NCBI RefSeq assembly: GCF_014841215.1
Contig: NZ_JACYTR010000046.1
Coordinates: forward strand, 1 to 38,065
DNA from: Pseudomarimonas arenosa
GTDB lineage: Bacteria; Pseudomonadota; Gammaproteobacteria; Xanthomonadales; Xanthomonadaceae
Direction of reading: 5' to 3'
DNA: 38,065 nucleotides
Shown piece after piece: positions 20,673 through 29,689 of this stretch. Made by a program: the position numbers and the translations under genes. The notes under the pieces were generated by a model. That model saw nothing but the letters and a program-made list of their open reading frames with translations, made no database searches and was not told the origin of the DNA. Numbering within the stretch: the first letter of the stretch is position 1; every line of letters begins with the position of its first letter.

Positions 20673-23513
20673 CTACAACCGCGCGATGCGCCGCGGTTCT
20701 TGGTGCTGCATCGGGATCTCGGGCTGCGGACGCTGCTTCCAGCGGTCCATCTGTTCGATGACCTGGCGCACGCCCGGCATCTTCTGCAACCGTTCCAGCG
20801 CTTCGCTCATCGTGCTCGACCGCTGACGCTCCCGCTCTCGCTCACGCTGCGCGGTGGGCTGGTCGTGCAACCCTGCTTCGGTGGCGTTGCGCTTCAAGCG
20901 GTCCGTTCCGAACCGCACATGCAAGGTTTCCAAATCGTTGGCGGACCCATACAGTTTGAAGGTCTCTTTGTGGCGCGTGTAAGCCACCAGGCCGAGATGC
21001 TGATCGCTCATCCCGGCGCTGCTCACGAACTGAAACAGGTGATCTCGACCCTGCCCTTGGGACTTGTGGATGGTGATGGCGTACGCGTGCGTGAGGGTTG
21101 GCTGGTCCTTATCTCCATTCGTCCAAAACCGCAGTGTTTTACCGGCCTGTTCGCCCTCCGTCATGCGGATGCTGATGTCCGCCCATCCGGGTTTGCCCGG
21201 CATCGTGGCGACCGCCACGACAACACCCGCATCGCCGTTGACGACACCGAGGTCCTTATTTTTTTTGGTGAAGACCATCTCATCCCCGACCCCGACGGTG
21301 GTGGTTTGCTTCACCCCCCGAATGGACATTTCCACGGTCGCCATATCCGCGCCCACCTCCCCCCGCCGTTGTTTCTCGGCCCGAACCCGCTCGTTCAAGC
21401 GCTGAACGGCATGACGGGTGTCGGCGATGATCAACTTCTCGCTGGAGGGTCCTTCGGCGGCAAAATAGTCCTTCACGAGCCTATCCATGGCCGCCTTGCT
21501 GGTCGCCATCTCGACGACATGCTGGTTGTCTTGCAACTGTCGCCAGATGTCGGCGCCCAACGCGCCGCGCTCGCTGTAATCGCGCTCGCCTTCCTTCGGC
21601 TTCGTCCCATCGCCGTACATCGCGTTGGCAATCTCGCGCCCCTTCTGGGTCTTCTGCCGCCGGATATCTAGCAGTTCGACAGCGCCCACGGCTTGCTCCA
21701 ATGCACGGAAACCTCCACCAGCCGCGATTGGCTGGAGTTGGAGGGCATCGCCCTGGTAGACCACTTTGGCACCCACCGCGTCGGCGTGTCTTTGAAGTCG
21801 AACAAGGTGTTGGGTGCCGGTCATGCCGGCCTCATCCACCAAAATCAACGTGTTCGAGGTCAGCGTGCGCCTGCCGGCATCCAGTTCAGACAGAAGGCTG
21901 TCATTGGAAAACGAAGGAATGCCCGACCCCGATTCAAGAAGTTTGGCCGCTTTCCAAGATGGCGCCGCCCCGATGATTTCCCTGCCTTGCACTTGAAGCG
22001 CGGGCACCCAACATTCCGCCACCGTGGTTTTTCCGGTCCCGGCCCTTCCAACTATGCAAGCCGTTCCCGCGCTGCCGCTCATCACATGCTCGACGGCCCG
22101 CCGCTGCTCATCGTTGAGCCGGAAGCCCTTCTTGCTCTCGAAATCGCTGATGGCCTTGGCCGCCATTGTGGCCGGCATCTTCCAATGCTGGTCGTGGTCG
22201 CCGCGTGCTCGTTCGGTGATGCGTTGGGTCCACTCGTTTTCTATCGCCATCCATTTTTCCGTGGCGTAACGCGGTTCGCGGTCCCGCGTGGCAAGTTGGG
22301 TGACAAAGCGACCCACCGGCTTGTTGTTGAGTTTCACCAGGTCGTCTTGGGCCAGGCGCTGGTCCGCGGCTTTCAGAATGGTTGCGGTGTCCTCGCCCAA
22401 GCGCTCTTGCATAAAATGTTGGACCACATTCGCTTTGCTGAACATGGCTTCGCGCTCGTGTTGCATATCGAGGATTTCGCGGTCGGTCAGCGGCGCATCG
22501 CTGTCGCCACGGTTGACCAGGCGCCCGCGTTCGCCGTTGGGCGCTTTCAGTGCGGTGGGATCAATGGTGATGCCCTGCTCGTGCTTCAAGTCGGTCAGCG
22601 ATTGTTTCCATAAATCATCGAGTTCGCGAAAACTCGGCTCGTCCTTATGTTTGCGCGTCGCCAGTGTGGCCTGCTGCGCGCTGCCTCCGTGCTCTTTCAA
22701 GTGTGCAAGGATTTGCTGTCGTCGCTTCGAGAAATGCTCCTGCGTCTGTTCGCTGATGCCGGCCACTTCCCAGTAGACATGCCCGGTCCGCTGACCTTCG
22801 TCGTCGCGCTGGACCTGGCGCTCAATCGAATAGCCCATGGCTTGCATGCGCGCGGCGAGTTCAGCGCGGAAGAGCGCGCCGGCCGCGTGCTTGTCTTCGT
22901 AGAGCGAGGCCTGGTCGAAAGTGCTCCATTTTCCATCCGCGCCCTTCGCCACCCCATACACCAGGTTGTGCACATGCAGTTGAGGGTCCAACTCTCGCGA
23001 GCCCATATGTGTATGAGTTGAAACTGCCAACCCGGCCACATCCATTCGCTCGCACCCGCCCTTGCCTCGTCGTGTGACGCAGCGGCTCTCTAACCAGCCA
23101 ATCGCGGCCTGGCTCGATTGATTGACCGCTTCCAGAATCTGCTTGCGCTCGTCGTCATCCGCGGCTGCAAACAGCACGCTGACGCTTTTGGGTGCGCTGA
23201 ATGTGAGATCGTGGCCGACGCGATGCCCACCCTTCACGACTTCATTCCCGTTGGCATCTATCGTGATGGTGGGTTTTTCACCGGCGTTGCGGCAAAGCGC
23301 ACGACCATCCGGCGCGTACCCTTGGGCCAGCGCATCCATGTGTTCAATGGCGACGGTGCCCGACAGTCCCAACGCTTCGGCGCCCTTGCCGACCCATTGG
23401 CTCATGTTCTCCGCTTCGCCGTCCTGCCCAATGTAATACTCCGTGGCCTTGAGGTAGGCAAGGATATCTCCCGCCCCTTTTCCTTGGGCATCGAGCGCTG
23501 CAATCGACAACAT
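20673..23513 (-). CDS. traI: MobF conjugative relaxase with helicase domain (TraI/TrwC-like)
   Basis: 946 residues. N-terminal relaxase: the catalytic tyrosines in EYYIGQDGE (Y26, Y27), and the three-His metal site H169, H180, H182 (DPQLHVHN, spacing 11 and 2 as in TrwC). Then a RecD-like helicase: Walker A GRAGTGKT at 489-496, Walker B VDEA at 559-562, and the late motif YAITIHKSQGQ of UvrD/RecD helicases. It nicks oriT, stays bound to the 5' end and unwinds the strand to be transferred. The tail is Arg/Glu-rich. Start ATG at 23513 follows CGGAG. It has its own promoter motif, and the coupling-protein gene lies upstream in the same direction. Confidence 0.95.
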   Translation of the reverse strand: MLSIAALDAQGKGAGDILAYLKATEYYIGQDGEAENMSQWVGKGAEALGLSGTVAIEHMDALAQGYAPDGRALCRNAGEKPTITIDANGNEVVKGGHRVGHDLTFSAPKSVSVLFAAADDDERKQILEAVNQSSQAAIGWLESRCVTRRGKGGCERMDVAGLAVSTHTHMGSRELDPQLHVHNLVYGVAKGADGKWSTFDQASLYEDKHAAGALFRAELAARMQAMGYSIERQVQRDDEGQRTGHVYWEVAGISEQTQEHFSKRRQQILAHLKEHGGSAQQATLATRKHKDEPSFRELDDLWKQSLTDLKHEQGITIDPTALKAPNGERGRLVNRGDSDAPLTDREILDMQHEREAMFSKANVVQHFMQERLGEDTATILKAADQRLAQDDLVKLNNKPVGRFVTQLATRDREPRYATEKWMAIENEWTQRITERARGDHDQHWKMPATMAAKAISDFESKKGFRLNDEQRRAVEHVMSGSAGTACIVGRAGTGKTTVAECWVPALQVQGREIIGAAPSWKAAKLLESGSGIPSFSNDSLLSELDAGRRTLTSNTLILVDEAGMTGTQHLVRLQRHADAVGAKVVYQGDALQLQPIAAGGGFRALEQAVGAVELLDIRRQKTQKGREIANAMYGDGTKPKEGERDYSERGALGADIWRQLQDNQHVVEMATSKAAMDRLVKDYFAAEGPSSEKLIIADTRHAVQRLNERVRAEKQRRGEVGADMATVEMSIRGVKQTTTVGVGDEMVFTKKNKDLGVVNGDAGVVVAVATMPGKPGWADISIRMTEGEQAGKTLRFWTNGDKDQPTLTHAYAITIHKSQGQGRDHLFQFVSSAGMSDQHLGLVAYTRHKETFKLYGSANDLETLHVRFGTDRLKRNATEAGLHDQPTAQRERERERQRSSTMSEALERLQKMPGVRQVIEQMDRWKQRPQPEIPMQHQEPRRIARL

Positions 23514-23551
23514 GGGTCACTCCGAGAAAGAAAAAACCTAGTGGCCTCTCT

Positions 23552-23579
23552 CTTGTAACAAGTCCCGGCCAACGCGCAA
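23552..23579 (-). promoter_or_regulatory. Element-type promoter: TTGCGC, 16 nt, TACAAG
   Basis: Minus strand CCCTGGCTTGCGCGTTGG with TTGCGC at 23579-23574, 16-nt spacer, TACAAG at 23557-23552, 38 nt before the relaxase start. Confidence 0.62.
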
Positions 23580-23593
23580 GCCAGGGGCCCCGG

Positions 23594-25645
23594 TCAGCGC
23601 AGGAAATCGGGCAAGCCAAACGGCAGCGCGCTGCTTTCCGGTTCACGGTCGGCCGCTGTCTCGCGGTCGGTGCCGCCTCCGCCATCGCCTGTGCTCTTCT
23701 TCTGTCCAAGCGCCACCGCCACCTTGACGCTCGACCGTCGTTGATGGTCGATGGCGTCGAGGTTCGTGCGCAGGGTCCAGGCGGCCGGGCAATCGGCTTG
23801 GCCGATCTTCGGCGCCTGAAAGATGGGCCATCGTAAGAGAAGCGGGTCGGACCCAAGCGAAACGATGGCCTTGATGAGCGGGCGTTTCGGATTGGTCAGA
23901 TCCAGCCCTACCTCGCTGCTCAAATGGGTGTCGGGCACGACGGCCCACGCCTCTTCTTTCCAACTGCCGCTTTGACTTGTGCCGCTTGGGCTGGATGTCT
24001 CGGATGCTCCATACACGAGCACTTTCCTTGTGCCGAAGTTTTGCGCCAGCGCTTTGCGGCTTTCCCCCATCGCCATGCGGCAAATCACATGCGTGCCGAC
24101 CATCGAGATCAGGGCTTTCGATTGCTCTGGCCCGTAGGCAAGTTGGATCTGATTTGTATCTTGCGCAGCGAGAATGCACACGCATCCTTTGCTTCGCCCT
24201 TTGTCAATCAGCGAGGGTAAGGATTCCACTTTGCCGAGGGTCGGCCATTCGTCGATAACGAAGGCCAGCGTGCGGCCGTGTTCGTCATCGGGCAATGTCG
24301 GGCTGACAATGTGTGTGGCCGCCACATCCACCAAGGCTCGGATTATTTTGCCTGTCGTATCGCGATCCGCCCCCTGGCGCACGATGAGGCGCTTCTTGGG
24401 TCCAAGTTGGCGCTCATCTGCGTGGACCCATTCGTGCATCGTGAACCAGCGTTTGCGTTTCGCTTTCCGTTGCCGCTCGATAGCAAAACTGTCGGCCACG
24501 CCCCACGCCGCCGACAGTATCGCCATCGACCTCGAAGCCGCCGCGATGGTGGCGAAGATGCTTTGCGCGGTCGCGCTGTTCGGGTCATCGCCAATCACGG
24601 CGAGCGCCTGGTCAATCACCGCCAGGTCGGCCTGCGACAGCACCCTCGCGTAGTCGCTCTTGACCAGTTCGAACAGGCCTTTGATATCCGCCGCGGGCAG
24701 CGCCAAACTCTCGGCCAGTTGGGTCCAGCCCCACGCAGTGCCAAACAGCGCGTATTGGCATTCAAGAATGCCCGCCATGACGGTGCGCCCGGCGCCGGTC
24801 CAAAAGGCGGACGAGGAACCGCCCTGTTCAGGGATGAACGCGGTCGCGAAGGCTTGAATGAGTTGCCGGTCGTGCGCGAGTTCCAGGGCGATATCCCATA
24901 CGCCACTTCGCGCATCCCAAGGGCTGACAATGGTGGCGCGCGGATTGCGGTCGGCGACCAAACCTTGGGTGAAGTCGCCTTTAACGTCATACAAGAAGAG
25001 TTTGCGATGCCCTTTCACCAACTGATCCACGATGGGCCAGAGGATCTGCGTCTTGCCCGAGCCGACGCCACCGAGAAAGATGGCGTGCTTGGTCCAGTGG
25101 TTTTTCGGCAACGGCAAATCGGGGTGCAGGTTCAAGAATGGCTCGTAGTGTCCGCACAAGCCTTGCGATTGTTTTCGCGCTTCGGCTTCGGCCTCCCACC
25201 CGCGCCGCAGTTGGATGCCGGACACATGGCGATAGCCGACAGTGGGCTTCTGCTGCATCACGATCCATCCGCCCACACCGAGACCCGCGAACGCCGCCAA
25301 AGTCGTGCGGAATATCAGACCCATTTGCGCCAGGTCGTTGGTTGTCTGGCTCATCCAAGGGCCAAGGTGCGCATTGCCCAATGTGACCGCGTACAGCATG
25401 AGGCGTGCGGCTTCCATCAACGCCGATTTCAAGCCAAGCGGCGGGCGGGCGATGGGCACCAGGTGCAGCGCGGTGAAAGTCATCAGCGCCACCAGGCTTG
25501 TCACCAGCACGCCGAGAAAAACAGGAGTGCGCAAGTCCAGGTATCGGTCGCGCGGGGAAAGGTGGGTGGGCCTCGGGCCAAACCCACGCATCACCAGTGT
25601 GCGCTCTTTCGTGCCGAGGTCATCGGGAAGTTTTTCGGTGGTCAT
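23594..25645 (-). CDS. traD: Type IV coupling protein (TraD/VirD4-like ATPase)
   Basis: 683 residues. Two membrane segments near the N-terminus (about 42-64 and 110-131), then the soluble ATPase: Walker A GGVGSGKT at 192-199, LYDVKGDF just after, Walker B FVIDEW at 462-467, and the LAAQDTNQI segment typical of TraD/TraG. It docks the relaxase-DNA complex to the secretion channel and drives transfer. The C-terminus is acidic and Gly-rich, ending in FGLPDFLR, a plausible relaxosome contact. Start ATG at 25645. It is the gene directly upstream of the relaxase, but each has its own promoter motif. Confidence 0.9.
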   Translation of the reverse strand: MTTEKLPDDLGTKERTLVMRGFGPRPTHLSPRDRYLDLRTPVFLGVLVTSLVALMTFTALHLVPIARPPLGLKSALMEAARLMLYAVTLGNAHLGPWMSQTTNDLAQMGLIFRTTLAAFAGLGVGGWIVMQQKPTVGYRHVSGIQLRRGWEAEAEARKQSQGLCGHYEPFLNLHPDLPLPKNHWTKHAIFLGGVGSGKTQILWPIVDQLVKGHRKLFLYDVKGDFTQGLVADRNPRATIVSPWDARSGVWDIALELAHDRQLIQAFATAFIPEQGGSSSAFWTGAGRTVMAGILECQYALFGTAWGWTQLAESLALPAADIKGLFELVKSDYARVLSQADLAVIDQALAVIGDDPNSATAQSIFATIAAASRSMAILSAAWGVADSFAIERQRKAKRKRWFTMHEWVHADERQLGPKKRLIVRQGADRDTTGKIIRALVDVAATHIVSPTLPDDEHGRTLAFVIDEWPTLGKVESLPSLIDKGRSKGCVCILAAQDTNQIQLAYGPEQSKALISMVGTHVICRMAMGESRKALAQNFGTRKVLVYGASETSSPSGTSQSGSWKEEAWAVVPDTHLSSEVGLDLTNPKRPLIKAIVSLGSDPLLLRWPIFQAPKIGQADCPAAWTLRTNLDAIDHQRRSSVKVAVALGQKKSTGDGGGGTDRETAADREPESSALPFGLPDFLR

Positions 25646-25675
25646 GCTTAAAGCGCTCGATGGAAGGCTTTCCTC

Positions 25676-25703
25676 GTTGTACCAAGCGACCCGTTACGCG
25701 CAA
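25676..25703 (-). promoter_or_regulatory. Element-type promoter: TTGCGC, 16 nt, TACAAC
   Basis: Minus strand GATGCATGGCGCTTGCGCG with TTGCGC at 25703-25698, 16-nt spacer ending in TTGG, TACAAC at 25681-25676, 30 nt before the coupling-protein start. Confidence 0.62.
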
Positions 25704-25767
25704 GCGCCATGCATCACGCAAGGACAGCGGCGGCCAACCGGTGGGCAGGCGCACCCTCCTATGCGGC

Positions 25768-25789
25768 TGTCCAGGGGTTGTCCAGGGGT
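25768..25789. repeat. Tandem 11-bp direct repeat
   Basis: TGTCCAGGGGT occurs twice head to tail (25768-25778, 25779-25789), about one helical turn each, in the gene-free stretch between the coupling-protein gene and the divergent nuclease-like gene. It could be an operator for the gene at 25843 or part of an oriT; unproved. Confidence 0.6.
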
Positions 25790-25842
25790 GGCGTAGCCCT
25801 CACACTTTCTTTCACCCAAGAGCCTGATGAGGCCCGGCCGCC

Positions 25843-27063
25843 ATGGTGACCATCACCGAGAAGAACATTGAGCAGCACATCAAGACGCTGCGGTATTTCG
25901 TCGGTCAACCGCGCATCGACAGAGCCACCAAGGAACTGTCGGGTCGCCTGACGCCACCCAATCGCTTCCGCGAAATGCTGATCTATGAAAATCAGCCGTT
26001 TCTTGGCGCGTTTCACCGCATCGACAGAGCCACGAAGAACGGCATAGGGCGCTTGCGTTGGAAGGACTGCGGGCCGTTGGAATACCGCGCCGCCGAAGTG
26101 GGCGCTGCGCTCGGTCAGATTGAGGCGGGCCTGTCGCCCGAACTGCGGCAGCAGATGGTCGAACGCATTCTCAACTTCGAGACGCACAGCGCGGCGCTGC
26201 AACTGGAATGGCGCACCGCCGCGCATTACACCGGTCTCGGGTACACACTGGAATGGAACCCGGTCAACACGCCGGGCCCCGAGTTTGTCGCCACCCGCGA
26301 CGGGCAAGCGATTGCGGTGGAATGCAAGCGTTTGACGCGCATGGCGAAAGAGCAGTTGTCCAACCGCACTGCCTGCACCTTGCTGCATAGCCTGGCGAGC
26401 GCGGCGGATCGCAAACGCTTGGGTGGGCATATCGAGTGGACCACGCCTCTGACCGATGAGAAGTTGGACAGCGAGACCGTCTTGACGGAACTGCTGGCGT
26501 TGTTGCCCGACGGCACCAGCCGCGCCTGGTCGGCGGCCCACGCGACCTACGGCACCCTGACCGGCCACTGGCAAGCGTTGCCGATGGCAAGGCCAGTGAC
26601 CGGCTGGAAAGGCTGGCTCGACCATCAGCGCGCCATGAAGCCGCACGACACACGGTCCGGCGGCTGCACTCTGCCGCTCGACCAAACGCCGGAAGGCGCG
26701 TTGTCGATATGGCTGCGCGGTCCGCGCTTCACCCCGGAAGAGCATGCCGGTTGGATCAAGAAGCAGGTGATGGGCGCCGCCAAACAACTGAAAGACGCGG
26801 CCATCGGCGTGATTTATGTGGAAGTGGAAGGCGTCGATGATGTGACCGTGTTTAGCCATGGCGGCTTCTATGATGATTTGGGCTATGTCGTGTTCGAGGC
26901 CTTCCCCAAGGTGGCCGCGATTTGCTGGATTGGCGAGGCCACCGATGACCGCTCGCAAGCGGGTTTGCTGGTGCGCCAGCGCCGCTACTGCGCGCAGTGG
27001 AACGGGGCGTTCACGAAAGAAGAGCGCGCCGCCATCCCGCTGATGGGCCTTGAACCTGCCTAG
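25843..27063 (+). CDS. PD-(D/E)XK nuclease-like protein
   Basis: 406 residues. At 146-162 it has P-E-F, eight residues, then A-V-E-C-K-R: the P-[D/E]-x(n)-E-x-K core of the PD-(D/E)XK nuclease fold (E147, E160, K162), with an upstream Glu (E122 in QLEWRTAAHY) as in Mrr/endonuclease-like members. The first 30 and last 200 residues match no motif I know. Near the N-terminus a short piece is duplicated (PRIDRATKEL and HRIDRATKNG, residues 23-32 and 58-67). A role in defence or DNA processing is likely but unproved. It is a single plus-strand gene among minus-strand transfer genes, with GAGG 10 nt before the ATG. Confidence 0.6.
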   Translation: MVTITEKNIEQHIKTLRYFVGQPRIDRATKELSGRLTPPNRFREMLIYENQPFLGAFHRIDRATKNGIGRLRWKDCGPLEYRAAEVGAALGQIEAGLSPELRQQMVERILNFETHSAALQLEWRTAAHYTGLGYTLEWNPVNTPGPEFVATRDGQAIAVECKRLTRMAKEQLSNRTACTLLHSLASAADRKRLGGHIEWTTPLTDEKLDSETVLTELLALLPDGTSRAWSAAHATYGTLTGHWQALPMARPVTGWKGWLDHQRAMKPHDTRSGGCTLPLDQTPEGALSIWLRGPRFTPEEHAGWIKKQVMGAAKQLKDAAIGVIYVEVEGVDDVTVFSHGGFYDDLGYVVFEAFPKVAAICWIGEATDDRSQAGLLVRQRRYCAQWNGAFTKEERAAIPLMGLEPA

Positions 27064-27096
27064 CGCGGCAGCGCGGGTTTCTTCCTCATAAAAACA

Positions 27097-27116
27097 ACGC
27101 CGCCCGAAGGCGGCGT
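27097..27116 (-). terminator. Intrinsic terminator, copy of the one at 10539
   Basis: Hairpin ACGCCGCC / GGCGGCGT with loop CGAA; TTGTTTTTA follows on the minus strand. It ends the ankyrin operon (27164-28764) and may also stop the convergent nuclease-like gene. Confidence 0.82.
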
Positions 27117-27163
27117 GGGTTTGGGGCATCTTCCGATGCCAGGCTGCACGCTATCGCGCCGGG

Positions 27164-28069
27164 TCATAATCGTTGGCGCCTCCCTTCTTGCACCCGCCAG
27201 ACCGGCGGCATGAGCGTCATGCTGGCCGCGCTGCCGAGCAGAGTTCGGCGCTGGTCCAAGGCCACCACCGCCGCCGCCAGGTGCTTGTGCTGGCCGGCGA
27301 TGGCCGTTCGCACCTCATCGCAAATAGCCGCATCGCGGTCGAGCAGCATTTGAATGCAGTGCCGCGTTCGACCTTCCGCCCCATCCGGGCATCCGTTGCG
27401 GATGACGGCGGCTAGTAAGGGATCGCCCTCGTGCCGAATGTTGGCCGGCATGCCGGTGTCCAGCAATGCCTCAAACGCTTCTTCTTGCCCGTAGCGCGCC
27501 GCCAATGTCGCGGCTTGAAACAGCACGCCACTCGTGGGCTCAAAGCCCCCGGCGAGAAAGCCCATGATGTCCGACCTTCCATGCACCGCCGCGGTTTCCA
27601 GGGCCTCGGTGGCCTCGCCCTGGACCGACCGCAACCATTGCCCGTCTTCGTCTTTCCATGACTTGGCGGACTGCAAGAAGGCTTCGCGGTTGCCGCGTTG
27701 AATGTGCATCGCCCAATCGCCCGGCCACGGCCGCCAGTCTTCTGGTTTGTCGGCGACCTCTTGAACAAACGCTTGCACCGGACCGGGCATGCTGGTCAGT
27801 GACGGCGTGTCATCGTGGCGGAACGCGGTGTTCATCGTGGCGCCCTCGTCCAGCATCAGCCGCACAATGTCTTTCTGCTGGTTCATGGTGGCGAACCAGA
27901 GCGGGCTACGCCCGCCCTGGTCAGCATGAAGACTGGCGCCGGCTTCGATGGCCTGTTTCACCAGGTCCACATTCTGCTCACGCACGCCTCGCGCCAGCAG
28001 GATGTCGGCGCGCGAGGGCGCGTCTTCTTGCCATGTGCCCCATACACCGATCATGTCGTCGTCGGTCAT
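27164..28069 (-). CDS. Ankyrin-repeat protein
   Basis: 301 residues. Repeats are seen at about 30-80 (VKQAIEAGASLHADQGG, SPLWFATMNQQKDIVRLMLD) and again at about 150-260 (ATEALETAAVHGRSDIMGFL, TLAARYGQEEAFEALLDTGM, DPLLAAVIRNG), with a Trp-rich insert between (WRPWPGDWAMHI). No signal peptide or catalytic motif. It overlaps the stop of the upstream gene by 4 bp (ATGA), so it is the second gene of a two-gene operon. Distinct in sequence from the other two ankyrin proteins. Confidence 0.75.
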   Translation of the reverse strand: MTDDDMIGVWGTWQEDAPSRADILLARGVREQNVDLVKQAIEAGASLHADQGGRSPLWFATMNQQKDIVRLMLDEGATMNTAFRHDDTPSLTSMPGPVQAFVQEVADKPEDWRPWPGDWAMHIQRGNREAFLQSAKSWKDEDGQWLRSVQGEATEALETAAVHGRSDIMGFLAGGFEPTSGVLFQAATLAARYGQEEAFEALLDTGMPANIRHEGDPLLAAVIRNGCPDGAEGRTRHCIQMLLDRDAAICDEVRTAIAGQHKHLAAAVVALDQRRTLLGSAASMTLMPPVWRVQEGRRQRL

Positions 28070-28764
28070 GCGGCCATCCCTCGGCGCTGCTGCAGGCGCT
28101 CACTCAACGATTGGCTGTCGCGCACGAATGCGCCTTGGGATTGCGATTGGGATTGCGTTTGAGCCTGGCGCAAGTCTTGCACCGTCGGTCCCGGTTTCGG
28201 CGTGGGTTGCGGTGGTCCAAGTCGACCCATGGCTTCGACATCGGCGCACCACCCGGCTTCGTCGGCGCTTGGTTGGCGGCCATCTCGATGCATCCAGTCG
28301 AAGACTTGTCGCTCGCTGTACTGCTGCGGCACCGGCTGGTCCATTTGGGCCACCGGATGGTTGTGCTTCTGGTCGTACTCAATCAGCGCGGTGAAGCGCT
28401 GCGTGTACTCGTCGCGGGCTTTCGCGAGTTCGCGCTTGTCGGCCATCAGGCCATCCTCGCGGATGGAACCATAGATGGCGCCAGCGCTCATCGCGTTCCG
28501 CATCAGTTCCGCGCGCTCGCGATCCTGCGGGCTCGTGCCGGCCTGGCGGCAGAGGTCGTCGATATCGGTGGTGCTCTTATCTCCGCTTGCCAGTTCGCGG
28601 CTGGTGATGAAGCCATGGCCGCCCGAGGTCTGGCCGTCTTTCGCAATGAGTTGAGCGGGCTTGATGGGTGCCGCGCTGGCATAGCGTTGTTCCCACGCGG
28701 CCAAAACGCGGTCTTGTTCCAGGTTGTCGAGTTGTCGAGTGGGGCGCCGCAGGTTTGTGTCCAT
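28066..28764 (-). CDS. Hypothetical hydrophilic protein
   Basis: 232 residues, not recognised. Polar and largely helical, without signal peptide. The C-terminal part is low complexity (QTQSQSQSQ), encoded by a tandem 12-bp repeat TTGGGATTGCGA at 28135-28157, so its length may vary among relatives. Start ATG at 28764 after CGGAG. First gene of the operon with the ankyrin gene downstream, with its own promoter motif. It could be a conjugation accessory protein; there is no direct evidence. Confidence 0.6.
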   Translation of the reverse strand: MDTNLRRPTRQLDNLEQDRVLAAWEQRYASAAPIKPAQLIAKDGQTSGGHGFITSRELASGDKSTTDIDDLCRQAGTSPQDRERAELMRNAMSAGAIYGSIREDGLMADKRELAKARDEYTQRFTALIEYDQKHNHPVAQMDQPVPQQYSERQVFDWMHRDGRQPSADEAGWCADVEAMGRLGPPQPTPKPGPTVQDLRQAQTQSQSQSQGAFVRDSQSLSERLQQRRGMAA

Positions 28765-28819
28765 GAGAACTCCGAAGATTGAGGATGATACCTGGCCCGA
28801 TGTGGTGCCTGGTTCTTGT

Positions 28820-28847
28820 ACCTTCCCAAAAATCGGGCGTCGCGCAA
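28820..28847 (-). promoter_or_regulatory. Element-type promoter motif before the ankyrin operon
   Basis: Minus strand TTGCGC at 28847-28842; after 16 nt ending in TTTTTGG comes GAAGGT (28825-28820), the same hexamer and context as at 7449. A better -10, TACAAG (28820-28815), lies at 21-nt spacing. Downstream the minus strand reads ACAAGAACCAGGCACCAC. Confidence 0.5.
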
Positions 28848-28851
28848 GCGG

Positions 28852-29682
28852 CTACAATCCGCCCCTCGTTGTGCTCGGTTTCGGCGACGGGTTCACCGTC
28901 TTCGCCACCGCCAAGAAACCCGCTCGCTTGCGTTCCGCGGCGCAGGCCTCGACAAACGCGATGCCGGCCTCGTCGCGGTCCTGGTCCAAATGATCCACGG
29001 CAAAACGAACGCAGCGGTCCAGATTGTCATCCCCGGTTGCGTACGGGTCGAGGCAGTGGGTGATGACCCACCGCACCCGCGCTTCTCCCTCGACCGTGAA
29101 CCAGGGTTCGCCCGTAAGCGCCGCCACCAGCAAACACTGGCCGCGCCCCTCGTGCACATCATCCTCAAAGAGGTTGTGCACGCGCACCAGATCCGGGTTC
29201 CAGGCCAACAACCGCGGCCCCACAACAGCCAGGTCCACCTGCGCCCCTTCTCGCAATGCGGCATCCAGGGGCGACCAATGGTCGGCGTGCTGCTTGGGTT
29301 CGTCTTTCAAGAACTCTGCCACGGCGTCCAGCGCGCCGAGATAAACCGCGAAGTTCAGCGGGGTCCATCCCACGCTGCACCAGTCGCCGTCGCCGCCGTC
29401 GCCGCCATCCCAATCCATTTGCAAGCGTTCGGCCGTGCGGTCGGCACCATGGTCGAGCAACAGCCGCACCATGCGCGGATGGTTGGCTTGCGCCGCGTAG
29501 TGCAGCGCCGTCTCGTCGTCGCCCTTGGTTGAGTCGCCGCGCGCACTCGGGTCCGCGCCATCGGCCAACGCTTGGCGCGCTGCGTCCAGGTCGCCCGCTT
29601 TCGCCGCGTCGAGCAAACGCCGGTTGAGCGCCGCTTGCGCCTTCGTCACTTTCTTGAGCGGTCGAGCGAGCGGGTATTTCAT
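28852..29682 (-). CDS. Ankyrin-repeat protein, third gene of the mod-res operon
   Basis: 276 residues. Repeats at about 15-110: NRRLLDAAKAGDLDAARQAL, then TALHYAAQANHPRMVRLLLD, then TPLNFAVYLGALDAVAEFL, then SPLDAALREGAQV. The rest is acidic and without known motif. No signal peptide. The ATG at 29682 lies 7 bp after the stop of the restriction-subunit gene, so it belongs to the same operon. The frame is open to 29748 but that would overlap the res gene. In this position it could adjust or bind the restriction enzyme; that is inference from position. Confidence 0.78.
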   Translation of the reverse strand: MKYPLARPLKKVTKAQAALNRRLLDAAKAGDLDAARQALADGADPSARGDSTKGDDETALHYAAQANHPRMVRLLLDHGADRTAERLQMDWDGGDGGDGDWCSVGWTPLNFAVYLGALDAVAEFLKDEPKQHADHWSPLDAALREGAQVDLAVVGPRLLAWNPDLVRVHNLFEDDVHEGRGQCLLVAALTGEPWFTVEGEARVRWVITHCLDPYATGDDNLDRCVRFAVDHLDQDRDEAGIAFVEACAAERKRAGFLAVAKTVNPSPKPSTTRGGL

Positions 29683-29689
29683 GCGGCCA

